NCBI GenBank assembly: GCA_963978235.1
Contig: CAXBQM010000064.1
Span: 1 to 6,755 of the forward strand
Source: UBA7398 sp963978235
GTDB taxonomy: Bacteria; Actinomycetota; Actinomycetes; Nanopelagicales; Nanopelagicaceae
Reading direction: 5' to 3'
DNA length: 6,755 nucleotides
Below the pieces are notes generated by a model. The model was not told where the DNA came from and did not search any database. It saw nothing but the letters and a program-made list of their open reading frames with translations. The number at the start of each line of letters is the position of its first letter. The first letter of the stretch is position 1. The translations under genes and the position numbers were made by a program. Shown here piece by piece: positions 1 to 6,395 of this stretch.

Positions 1-511
1 GTGGTTTAACTACATATGGTTGCGCGGTAGAAACATCGTCGGCAAGAAATGCACCGCTCATTGAAGGTGATTGACGAACTTTAACCACCATCTCTTCCCG
101 CGTAAGTGATAAACCAGAGAAGATACCGACTCGCATCGCACCGCGATCGCGCAGATGACGAGTTAATGCGCGCGTATCAATCCCACTAATTCCCACAACA
201 CCTTGCTTAATTAAATCTTCTTCTAACGAACTCTCTGCCCGCCAATTTGAAGTAATGGGAGATGGATCGCGCACGACAAAACCAGATACCCAAATTCGCG
301 ATGACTCCTCATCGTGGTGATTCATGCCAGTATTTCCAATATGTGGCGCCGTCATAATCACTACTTGTTTGTGATACGACGGATCAGTTAACGTCTCTTG
401 ATATCCGGTCATACCGGTTGTAAATACCGCTTCGCCATACGTCTCGCCCGTCGCTGCCCACGGTTCACCTTCAAAAACTCGGCCATCATCCAGTACGAGA
501 AATGCGCTCAT
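1..511 (-). CDS. carA: Carbamoyl-phosphate synthase small subunit, N-terminal part (runs off the window)
   Basis: The small (glutaminase) subunit of carbamoyl-phosphate synthase passes ammonia from glutamine to the large subunit CarB for carbamoyl phosphate synthesis, the first step of pyrimidine and arginine production. I translated this reading by hand: it opens MSAFLVLDDGRVFEGE and shows 170 residues before the window edge. Family signatures seen are GMTGYQETLTDPSY (33-46), PHIGN (56-60) and GIDTRALTRHLRDRG (110-124), all in the CarA N-terminal domain. The class I glutamine amidotransferase domain with its catalytic Cys and His lies outside the window, so glutaminase activity cannot be judged. 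The ATG directly follows the pyrC stop (TAAATG), with no spacer, so coupled translation within the pyr operon is likely. carB would be expected next, beyond base 1. Confidence 0.96.
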   Translation of the reverse strand, partial: MSAFLVLDDGRVFEGEPWAATGETYGEAVFTTGMTGYQETLTDPSYHKQVVIMTAPHIGNTGMNHHDEESSRIWVSGFVVRDPSPITSNWRAESSLEEDLIKQGVVGISGIDTRALTRHLRDRGAMRVGIFSGLSLTREEMVVKVRQSPSMSGAFLADDVSTAQPYVVKP

Positions 512-1783
512 TTAAATAGCGCTCACTTCTTTGCCACGAAAGAAAGTTCGTTCGACCACAGCCGGTAATTCTCGGCCATGAAATGGCGTATTTCGGGATT
601 TCGATTGAACTGCATCGCGATCAACTGTCCACGCCTTGCTGAGATCAACGATACAAAGATTGGCGCGTTGCCCGATTTGAATCGTGCCACCATGTTCGCC
701 ATACCCAGCAATCTTTGCTGGCGCAATAGACATTCGATCAACTAATGCAGCCAGTGAAAGCAACCCACTCTTCACCATTGTGAGGTACCCAATCGAAAAC
801 GCGCTCTCTAGACCTAACATGCCAAACGCCGCTGCCTGCCATTCACACTCTTTATTCTCAGAGGAATGTGGCGCGTGATCGGTAGCGATGATGTCGATCG
901 TGCCATCAGCAAGTCCTTCGCGAAGAGCCATCACATCTTTTTCGGTGCGTAACGGTGGATTTACTTTAAATACCGGGTCATAACTTTCCGCTGCATCTTC
1001 GGTGAGCAAGAGATGGTGAGGCGTAACTTCCGCAGTCACATTAATGCCACGCGCTTTTGCCCATCGAATTATTTCTACGCCACCTGCTGTGGTGACATGG
1101 CAGACATGAAGGCGGGATTGCACATGATCGGCAAGAAGTACATCGCGCGCAATGATTCCTTCTTCTGCAACAGCTGGCCACCCTTTCAAACCAAGTTTGG
1201 AAGAGATAATTCCTTCATTCATCTGGGCACCAACAGTTAAGTGCGGATCTTGTGCATGTTGTGCGATCACACCGTCAAACATTTTGACGTACTCCAACGC
1301 ACGGCGCATCACTAACGAATCAGAGACGCAATGTCCATCATCGCTAAAGATGCGTACCTTCGCAGCAGAATTTGCCATCGCTAAAATTTCCGCAAGTTCT
1401 TTCCCGGCTTGGCCGCTAGTTACTGCGCCGATCGGAAATACATCGCAGAGCCCGCTCTCTTCGCCCAATCGAAATACTTGTTCCACAACGCCCGCAGTAT
1501 CTGCAACCGGATTGGTATTTGGCATCGCAGAAATTGCGGTGTAGCCACCTTTCACTGCAGCGCGCGATCCGGATTCAACGGTCTCTGAATCTTCTTTTCC
1601 AGGTTCACGAAGATGGGTATGGAGATCAACTAAGCCAGGCAGAATGTGTTTCCCTGTTGCAGCAATCTCTCTACCGTGTACTTCTGAACCAATATGAGAG
1701 ATCGTGCCATCGGTAACAGTGATATTCACTTTTCGATCATCAAAAGTTGTGCCACCAACGATGGTAAAAATATCTTTCGCCAT
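512..1783 (-). CDS. pyrC: Dihydroorotase, class I
   Basis: Cyclises N-carbamoyl-L-aspartate to L-dihydroorotate, the third step of UMP synthesis, in the cytoplasm. The 423-residue protein is full length for class I dihydroorotases (amidohydrolase superfamily). Visible metal-site and catalytic elements are the DLHTHLRE motif (His55, His57, Arg59), an Asp pair at 148-149, His176 in QHAQD, His229 in HVCHVTT, His256-His257 in TPHH, and Asp302 in ATDHAPH. By family knowledge the two early His, the two middle His and Asp302 hold the zinc centre and act in catalysis. Nothing essential appears missing. The ATG overlaps the pyrB stop by one base (TAATG), and the stop abuts carA. A GGTG in the end of pyrB is the only weak Shine-Dalgarno, so reinitiation after pyrB probably drives translation. 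Confidence 0.97.
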   Translation of the reverse strand: MAKDIFTIVGGTTFDDRKVNITVTDGTISHIGSEVHGREIAATGKHILPGLVDLHTHLREPGKEDSETVESGSRAAVKGGYTAISAMPNTNPVADTAGVVEQVFRLGEESGLCDVFPIGAVTSGQAGKELAEILAMANSAAKVRIFSDDGHCVSDSLVMRRALEYVKMFDGVIAQHAQDPHLTVGAQMNEGIISSKLGLKGWPAVAEEGIIARDVLLADHVQSRLHVCHVTTAGGVEIIRWAKARGINVTAEVTPHHLLLTEDAAESYDPVFKVNPPLRTEKDVMALREGLADGTIDIIATDHAPHSSENKECEWQAAAFGMLGLESAFSIGYLTMVKSGLLSLAALVDRMSIAPAKIAGYGEHGGTIQIGQRANLCIVDLSKAWTVDRDAVQSKSRNTPFHGRELPAVVERTFFRGKEVSAI

Positions 1784-2736
1784 TAACTATTCACCGCCGT
1801 TAACAGTTCTCGCTGCGCTCCACCAAGGAGAAGGTAGAGCACCGCCATTCGAATATGAACACCATTTGTCACCTGTTCCACAATCACTGAATTCACGCTA
1901 TCGGCGCTCTCCGCTGAGATCTCAAGCCCGCGATTCATTGGACCAGGATGCATAATCAAAGTGTGTGGAATCAGCCGCAATCGATCACTATCTAAACCAA
2001 ATTGCCGTGAATACTCTCGCTCTGATGGGAAGAAAAGTTCACTCATTCGCTCGCGTTGAATCCGAAGCATCATAATCACATCAACTTTGCCAAGCACTTC
2101 ATCAATGCCATACACAATTTCTACGGGCCAACTTTCAACTCCGACCGGCAATAACGTGGGTGGCGCAACCAAGATCACTTTCGCACCGAGTTTGGTTAAC
2201 AAGAGAACATTGGAACGGGCCACTCGAGAATGGAGAACATCGCCAACGATTGCCACGGTAACGCCAGCAAGATCTGCTCCGCGTCCTACGTGTTTTCGAA
2301 TCGTGTACGCATCAAGCAACGCTTGAGTTGGATGTTCATGCGTTCCATCCCCGGCGTTAATTACTGATCCAGTCATCCACTGTTGCGCTGCTAACCGCGC
2401 CGGTGCACCTGATGCGCCGTGTCGAATAATGACGGCATCAGCGCCCATCGCTTGCAAAGTTAGCGCCGTATCTTTGAGCGACTCCCCTTTACTAACGCTC
2501 GAACCTTTTGCCGAGAAATTAATAACATCTGCCGACAATCGTTTTGCCGCAGCTTCAAATGAGATTCTGGTTCGAGTGGAATCTTCAAAGAAGAGGTTAA
2601 CTACGGTTCGTCCTCGTAGCGTCGGCAACTTCTTTATTGGTGCGTTTGAAACATTCGCTAATTCCTGCGCTGTATCCAGAACCAAAATTGCATCGTCGCG
2701 AGTGAGATCGTTAATACTTAAAAGATGGCGGTTCAT
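1783..2736 (-). CDS. pyrB: Aspartate carbamoyltransferase catalytic chain
   Basis: Transfers the carbamoyl group from carbamoyl phosphate to L-aspartate, the committed step of pyrimidine synthesis. The 317 residues match the usual catalytic-chain length. The carbamoyl-phosphate site is plain: FFEDSTRTR (49-57) with the STRTR signature, then Ser80/Lys83 in the mobile loop (SSVSKGES), and HEHPTQALLD (133-142). The aspartate-binding half shows GDVLHSRVARS (165-175), MLRIQRER (223-230) and HPGPMNRG (263-270). No regulatory chain (pyrI) is next to it, as is normal for actinobacteria, where control is at expression through PyrR. The start overlaps the pyrR stop by four bases (ATGA) and the stop overlaps the pyrC start, so this sits in a tightly coupled operon. 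Confidence 0.97.
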   Translation of the reverse strand: MNRHLLSINDLTRDDAILVLDTAQELANVSNAPIKKLPTLRGRTVVNLFFEDSTRTRISFEAAAKRLSADVINFSAKGSSVSKGESLKDTALTLQAMGADAVIIRHGASGAPARLAAQQWMTGSVINAGDGTHEHPTQALLDAYTIRKHVGRGADLAGVTVAIVGDVLHSRVARSNVLLLTKLGAKVILVAPPTLLPVGVESWPVEIVYGIDEVLGKVDVIMMLRIQRERMSELFFPSEREYSRQFGLDSDRLRLIPHTLIMHPGPMNRGLEISAESADSVNSVIVEQVTNGVHIRMAVLYLLLGGAQRELLTAVNS

Positions 2737-3263
2737 CGCGTACCTTCTAACAGAACTTCATCGCTACCATCAATTTCAGCAAGATGAACTTTCACCGATT
2801 CACTCCGCGATGTTGGAATATTTTTGCCAACATAATCTGCTCGAATTGGTAGCTCGCGATGCCCGCGATCGATCAGCACCGCTAATTGCACCGTTCGTGG
2901 TCGGCCCAACTCTCCCACTGCATCAAGAGCAGCCCGGATAGTTCGGCCAGAGTAAAAAACATCGTCAATCAAGATGACATCTCTACCTTCAATGCCACCG
3001 TCGGGAACGATCGTAGGCAAGAGCGCTTTTGCTGGCCGCATCCGCAAATCATCGCGATACATCGTGATGTCGAGAGTGCCGGCGGGCACGCTCTTTCCTT
3101 CTAATTCAGAGATCAGCGCTGCAATTCGTTGCGACAGATATGCGCCGCGAGTAGGAATTCCTAAAAGTGCGATCTGGGAAATTCCACGATTATGTTCAAT
3201 GATTTCATGAGCAATGCGCTTAAGCGCGCGGGCGATATCGCCAGAATTCATGACCTGAGTCAT
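2733..3263 (-). CDS. pyrR: PyrR, pyr operon RNA-binding regulator / uracil phosphoribosyltransferase
   Basis: PyrR binds a hairpin in pyr mRNA when UMP or UTP is high and shuts down the operon; most members also make UMP from uracil and PRPP. The 176-residue protein has the type I phosphoribosyltransferase fold. The PRPP-binding motif is VILIDDVFYSGRT (96-108), with Asp100-Asp101. Further family features are LLGIPTRGAYL (33-43), DITMYRDDL (65-73), and the C-terminal IDRGHRELPIRADYVGKN (131-148). The ATG at 3263 is supported by a strong Shine-Dalgarno, AAGGAG, six bases upstream; a second in-frame ATG at 3251 has no such site. It is the first gene of pyrR-pyrB-pyrC-carA and probably regulates its own translation through the hairpin directly upstream. 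Confidence 0.96.
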   Translation of the reverse strand: MTQVMNSGDIARALKRIAHEIIEHNRGISQIALLGIPTRGAYLSQRIAALISELEGKSVPAGTLDITMYRDDLRMRPAKALLPTIVPDGGIEGRDVILIDDVFYSGRTIRAALDAVGELGRPRTVQLAVLIDRGHRELPIRADYVGKNIPTSRSESVKVHLAEIDGSDEVLLEGTR

Positions 3264-3269
3264 TTGTTT

Positions 3270-3275
3270 CTCCTT
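3270..3275 (-). promoter_or_regulatory. pyrR ribosome binding site
   Basis: On the minus strand AAGGAG lies six bases before the pyrR ATG and is the strongest Shine-Dalgarno I found in the window. It decides the pyrR start. It also touches the foot of the PyrR-type hairpin (3276-3297), so RNA folding or PyrR binding there would hide it. Confidence 0.85.
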
Positions 3276-3314
3276 CGCCGCCTCACAGGACGGTTCGTTA
3301 AAGGTTGCCGAAGG
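3272..3314 (-). promoter_or_regulatory. Possible outer stem sequestering the pyrR ribosome binding site
   Basis: CCUUCG (minus strand, 3314 to 3309) is a perfect complement of CGAAGG (3277 to 3272), which contains most of the pyrR Shine-Dalgarno. The six pairs would enclose the PyrR hairpin's upper stem, giving one extended structure that hides the ribosome binding site. The pairing shares the CG at 3276-3277 with the hairpin's own lowest pairs, so only one arrangement can hold at a time. Six pairs with a long one-sided loop is modest, and function is inferred. Confidence 0.4.
3276..3297 (-). promoter_or_regulatory. PyrR-binding RNA hairpin in the pyr leader
   Basis: In the minus-strand transcript this stretch can fold as CG, AA bulge, CCG, bulged U, CC, loop UGUGA, GG, CGG, CG. 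The apical part UCCUGUGAGGC fits the PyrR binding-loop consensus UCCNGNGAGGY recalled from Bacillus pyr leaders, including a single unpaired U in the 5' arm and a purine bulge lower down. The hairpin abuts the AAGGAG ribosome binding site of pyrR. No U-tract or terminator stem follows, which argues against the attenuation used in Bacillus and for translational repression as described for Mycobacterium smegmatis PyrR. The match and pairing are seen; binding is inferred. Confidence 0.85.
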
Positions 3315-3411
3315 CTATCACTTCACAGACGAAATCCTGTTATTGGCTCATTCGCGTTCGCGCTGTGGAAACTCCACCGCGATTTATGCTCAACGGCTTT
3401 ACGGTGCGCTC

Positions 3412-3888
3412 ATGAATTCATCCCACCCATCATGGGGTTCGGTAACTGAGAACCTGCGAAAAATCCGTATCGCTCGTGGCTGGACGCTGAGCGATGTCGA
3501 ACGAAAGTCTCATGGCAGATGGAAAGCAGTGGTGATCGGCTCTTATGAACGAGCAGATCGTTCGCTCTCCATTGCAAAAGCTATTGAACTTGCCGATTTC
3601 TATGGCGTACCACTTGCCTACTTACTTGGCATTGAAAGTGGTACATCCCTCTCCAACTCTTCGGCTCAAGAAAGCCCCACTCGGTTGATGGTGGATCTAC
3701 GAAAAATCTCTCGCTCGAAACAATCGGAGAAACTCTCACTCTTTACTGCTTGGATTACTGCGCAACGACAAGATTGGAATGGTGAAGTATTAACGATTCG
3801 CGCTAGCGATCTTTCGACCTTAGCGCTACTGCTTAATCTCTCGCTTATTGAGGCGAGGCGATATCTCGCTTCCTACCTCTGTTCTTAA
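3412..3888 (+). CDS. bldD: BldD-family transcriptional regulator with c-di-GMP signature
   Basis: In Streptomyces BldD is a master developmental repressor whose DNA binding depends on cyclic di-GMP. From the ATG at 3412 the protein has 158 residues (S. coelicolor BldD is about 167). An XRE-type helix-turn-helix spans roughly 12-73, and the hallmark GRWKAVVIGSYER (35-47) plus ELADFYGVP (59-67) are nearly the Streptomyces sequence. After a Ser-rich linker (about 74-88) the C-terminal domain carries RQD (119-121), eight residues, then RASD (130-133), fitting the RxD-X8-RxxD ligand motif. The ATG places the first conserved helix at the same distance from the N-terminus as in Streptomyces BldD; an in-frame TTG at 3343 would add 23 unconserved-looking residues. 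The ribosome binding site is weak. This is the only plus-strand gene, lying between nusB and pyrR. Its targets in this organism cannot be read from the window. Confidence 0.93.
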   Translation: MNSSHPSWGSVTENLRKIRIARGWTLSDVERKSHGRWKAVVIGSYERADRSLSIAKAIELADFYGVPLAYLLGIESGTSLSNSSAQESPTRLMVDLRKISRSKQSEKLSLFTAWITAQRQDWNGEVLTIRASDLSTLALLLNLSLIEARRYLASYLCS

Positions 3889-3893
3889 AACTA

Positions 3894-4307
3894 TTAACTA
3901 ATAACGATATCGTCGCGATTAGCGGCGATTGTTGCGAGGACGCCATTGATATACGACACAGAATCATCCGTTGAAAGCGTCTTTGCTAACTCCAGCGCTT
4001 CGCTAATTGCCACTTTATCCGGGATCTCAGTGCTCCACAGAAGTTCATAGATTGCTATTCGAAGAATATTTCGATCTACTGCCGGCATCCGATCCATATC
4101 CCATCCTTGGGCATGGAGCGTGATGAGCTCATCAATCTTCTTTCGTGCACTTGCCACACCTTCAAGAAGTTGTGCGGTGTATTCGCGGATATAAACTTCT
4201 TCATCACTCATCCGAGAAGATAAGAGATCAACCGCAACTCGTCCGCGAATATCGGCTTCGTAAAGGAGATCGAGCGCTGCTTTTCTCGATTTGGAGCGAG
4301 TACTCAC
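3894..4307 (-). CDS. nusB: Transcription antitermination factor NusB
   Basis: NusB binds boxA RNA with NusE (S10) and supports antitermination, chiefly on rRNA operons. The 137-residue all-helical protein is of normal length. It opens with the basic RNA-binding segment STRSKSRKAALDLLYEADIRG (2-22, cited by position), and has the conserved DRNILRIAIYELLW (78-91) and the C-terminal EALELAKTLSTDDS (103-116) followed by YINGVL (119-124). The start is a GTG overlapping the efp stop by four bases (GTGA), with no clear Shine-Dalgarno, so translation probably depends on ribosomes finishing efp. The stop lies five bases from the stop of the oppositely oriented bldD, with no visible terminator between. 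Confidence 0.96.
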   Translation of the reverse strand: MSTRSKSRKAALDLLYEADIRGRVAVDLLSSRMSDEEVYIREYTAQLLEGVASARKKIDELITLHAQGWDMDRMPAVDRNILRIAIYELLWSTEIPDKVAISEALELAKTLSTDDSVSYINGVLATIAANRDDIVIS

Positions 4308-4861
4308 GCGCGGCCGAGATATGTACCAGAGCGAGTATCGACCAGAATTACTTCATCTTGTTTAATGAAGAGTGGCACTTGAATGGAGATTCCGGTTTCC
4401 AGGGTTGCTGGTTTTGATCCGGCGGAAGAGCGATCGCCTTGAATACCAGGCTCGGTGTAAGTAATTTTTAATGGAACGGAAGCAGGCAATTCGATGTAGA
4501 GCGGATTTCCTTCGTGGATTGCTACTACCGCATCAGTATTTTCCAACATGTAGTTTGCTGATTCGCCAACAGTTTGACCTGGGATAGTGATCTGGTCATA
4601 CGTTGTGCTATCCATAAATACGAAATCTTCGCCATCTTTATAGAGGAATTGCATATCGCGCTTTTCAAGGATTGCAATCTCAACTTTTACGCCCGCGTTG
4701 AAAGTCTTTTCGACAACTTTTCCAGTAAGGACTTGGCGCATCTTGGTACGAACGAAGGCTGGACCTTTACCTGGCTTCACATGCTGGAATTCAACAACAG
4801 TCCAGAGCTGACCATCGAGATCGAGAGTCATGCCATTCTTTAAATCATTTGTTGTTGCCAT
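4304..4861 (-). CDS. efp: Translation elongation factor P
   Basis: EF-P enters the ribosomal E site and rescues ribosomes stalled on proline stretches. The 185 residues form the usual three beta-barrel domains. The domain I tip loop is HVKPGKGPAF (27-36) with Lys32 flanked as PGKGP, the actinobacterial form thought to work with an unmodified lysine. Domain III carries the family signature from Lys150 through TGISIQVPLF (156-165) and ends VDTRSGTYLGRA. The ATG at 4861 is preceded by AAGG about seven bases upstream. A 65-base gap separates it from aroQ, making it the one place in the aro-nusB block with room for a promoter. The stop overlaps nusB (GTGA), so efp and nusB are a coupled pair. Confidence 0.97.
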   Translation of the reverse strand: MATTNDLKNGMTLDLDGQLWTVVEFQHVKPGKGPAFVRTKMRQVLTGKVVEKTFNAGVKVEIAILEKRDMQFLYKDGEDFVFMDSTTYDQITIPGQTVGESANYMLENTDAVVAIHEGNPLYIELPASVPLKITYTEPGIQGDRSSAGSKPATLETGISIQVPLFIKQDEVILVDTRSGTYLGRA

Positions 4862-4881
4862 GGTTCTACCTTGTCCCTCTG

Positions 4882-4911
4882 TTCCTAGGATTGCACTTAC
4901 GATTAATTCAA
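4882..4911 (-). promoter_or_regulatory. Weak candidate promoter for efp-nusB
   Basis: In the aroQ-efp gap the minus strand reads TTGAAT, 18 bases, then TAGGAA. The -35-like box is good but the -10-like box matches only about half of TATAAT. Position fits a short leader before the efp ATG. This is a low-confidence pattern match; the gene pair could equally be read from the aro promoter upstream. Confidence 0.25.
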
Positions 4912-4926
4912 GTCGAGCGCGAAAGT

Positions 4927-5358
4927 TTACCTGACCAACTTTGCCATGGCATCCAAGGCTAATCGGTAGGAATCAGCGCCAAATCCTGCAATGGTGCCCT
5001 TGGCAACACCAGAAATTACTGAGGTATGTCGAAATTCCTCGCGAGAGAGTGGATTAGAAAGATGCACTTCAATCAACGGAGTTTCAAGCGCGGCCGCCGC
5101 ATCGCGAATCGCATAGGAATAATGGGTAAATGCTGCTGGATTAATGATGACTGGCAATTTCTCATCTGCTGCGCGATGAAGGAGTTGAATGATTTCAGTC
5201 TCGCTATCTGATTGCGAGATCTCGACATCCAGTGAGAGCGATTTAGCCCATTCAGTGATCTGTGCGCAGAGTTCTGAATACGACAGTGATCCATAAATCG
5301 CAGGTTCACGTTGGCCTAATCTCGCCAAATTTGGTCCGTTGATGACGAGAATTTTCAT
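4927..5358 (-). CDS. aroQ: 3-dehydroquinate dehydratase, type II
   Basis: Dehydrates 3-dehydroquinate to 3-dehydroshikimate, the third shikimate-pathway step. The 143-residue size and motifs mark the small dodecameric type II enzyme, unrelated to type I AroD. Visible active-site elements are INGPNLARLG (6-15), REPAIYG (17-23) with Arg17 and the catalytic Tyr22, Asn73 and His79 in INPAAFTHYS, and EVHLSNPLSREEFRHTS (97-113) with His99 and Arg110. The common Gly-Ala-Tyr after NP is Ala-Ala-Phe here, a mild change. Mycobacterial literature often calls this gene aroD. The ATG overlaps the aroB stop by four bases (ATGA), placing it downstream of aroB, its pathway predecessor, in a coupled operon. 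A GAGAG inside the end of aroB may serve as ribosome binding site. Confidence 0.96.
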   Translation of the reverse strand: MKILVINGPNLARLGQREPAIYGSLSYSELCAQITEWAKSLSLDVEISQSDSETEIIQLLHRAADEKLPVIINPAAFTHYSYAIRDAAAALETPLIEVHLSNPLSREEFRHTSVISGVAKGTIAGFGADSYRLALDAMAKLVR

Positions 5359-6395
5359 GACGAAATTCTCTCATAGGCTTTTAGCAAAGAGCGCATCGGA
5401 ACATTCTCTGCTCGACTTGTCTTACCGAGCCCGGTCAGCGTGACGAACCGAATTTTGCCGCCTTTTACTTTCTTATCTCCGCCCATAAGACCATGCAACT
5501 TTTCAAAAGCGTTTGCGTGATAGGAAATTGGTAGATCGATTGATTGCAGAATCGCACGATGTCGCTCAACAATCTTAGGCGACAACTTTCCAACAATAGA
5601 ACTAAGTTCGGCGGCATAGACCATGCCGATCGCAACCGCCTCACCATGACGTAATTGATAGTTCTCTACCTTTTCAATGGCGTGACCGAGAGTATGGCCA
5701 TAATTGAGAACTTCGCGTCCGAAACTTTCTTTAAAATCTGCCGAGACGACTTTTGCTTTCACTGCTACTGCTTTCTTTATTAACGAAGCAGTGATGTGAA
5801 CATTTCTCTCTAAGTCAGTGAGAATTGTTGGATCAGCGATAAATCCGCACTTCACCACTTCGGCTAAACCTGCGTTGATGTCACGCGCTGAAAGGCTTTC
5901 AATGAATCTCACATCAATGAAAACCTGTGACGGTGAATAAAAAGCACCAACTAAATTCTTGCCATGTCGGGTATTGATGCCAGTCTTGCCACCAATTGCA
6001 GCATCAACCATGCCCGCAACTGTGGTTGGCATTGCTACCCATTCCACTCCGCGTAACCACGATGCCGCAGCAAAACCCGCTAAATCAGTAGTTGCACCGC
6101 CACCGAGCCCGATAATCAAGCCATCGCGGCCAAGTTTTACTTCACCACAGATATCCAGCACTCGTTCCAGAGTTTCAAAACTCTTCTGTGCTTCCCCTTC
6201 CGGAAGTGAAATCAGCGTGACGTTCTTTAGTGGTTCAATGAAATCAGCGAGTTGAAAGAGTGAAACCAATTTATCTGGCGCGAGAATTACCGAATTTCTT
6301 CCTTTAACTAACTTCTTGATTGCGCTCTGCCAGGACGGAATGAAGTTCACTTCATAGCGGCGTTCGGCTTTAACAATGAGTCGTTGCGTCGCCAT
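5355..6395 (-). CDS. aroB: 3-dehydroquinate synthase
   Basis: Converts DAHP to 3-dehydroquinate using NAD and a divalent metal, the second shikimate-pathway step. The 346 residues are a normal length. The NAD-binding glycine motif is GLGGGATTDLAGF (96-108), followed by PTT (123-125) and VDAAIGGKTGIN (130-141) with Asp131 and Lys137. Metal ligands expected from the family appear as Glu179 in LAEVVK, His234 in NYGHTLGH (231-238) and His250 in RHGEAVAIGM (249-258). The segment between PTT and VDAA reads VAGM instead of the more usual LLGM or LLAM. The start overlaps the aroK stop by one base (TAATG) with GGCGG nearby, and the stop overlaps aroQ, so aroK-aroB-aroQ look like one transcript. Confidence 0.97.
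   Translation of the reverse strand: MATQRLIVKAERRYEVNFIPSWQSAIKKLVKGRNSVILAPDKLVSLFQLADFIEPLKNVTLISLPEGEAQKSFETLERVLDICGEVKLGRDGLIIGLGGGATTDLAGFAAASWLRGVEWVAMPTTVAGMVDAAIGGKTGINTRHGKNLVGAFYSPSQVFIDVRFIESLSARDINAGLAEVVKCGFIADPTILTDLERNVHITASLIKKAVAVKAKVVSADFKESFGREVLNYGHTLGHAIEKVENYQLRHGEAVAIGMVYAAELSSIVGKLSPKIVERHRAILQSIDLPISYHANAFEKLHGLMGGDKKVKGGKIRFVTLTGLGKTSRAENVPMRSLLKAYERISS

Larger units (their letters stand above)
3264..3411. promoter_or_regulatory. bldD/pyrR divergent intergenic region
   Basis: This 148-base gap must hold the start signals for both bldD (plus) and the pyr operon (minus). It contains the pyr leader hairpin and ribosome binding site at its left end. I found no convincing -35/-10 pair on either strand: a TATGCT (3385-3390, plus) and a CATAAA on the minus strand each lack a good -35 partner. 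A tandem TTCGCG doublet sits at 3351-3362. No terminator is evident. Confidence 0.6.

Noticed and set aside
1152..1544. Plus-strand open frame of 130 codons opposite pyrC
   Set aside because: It is antisense to the conserved core of dihydroorotase, is low in recognisable motifs, and has no ribosome binding site of note.
2429..2941. Long plus-strand open frame (170 codons) opposite pyrB and pyrR
   Set aside because: It lies entirely antisense to two well-conserved enzymes whose catalytic motifs are intact, and its translation shows no recognisable domain.
3351..3362. Tandem TTCGCG doublet as an operator or repeat
   Set aside because: Two copies of a six-base unit is within chance, and CG-rich hexamers such as TCGCG are common across the window.
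3880..3900. Terminator between bldD and nusB
   Set aside because: Only a short AT-rich stretch is present; no stem of useful length could be paired.
5959..6255. Plus-strand open frame opposite aroB, rich in Pro, Ala and Ser
   Set aside because: Its composition is what the complement of the aroB glycine and valine codons produces; there is no independent coding signal.
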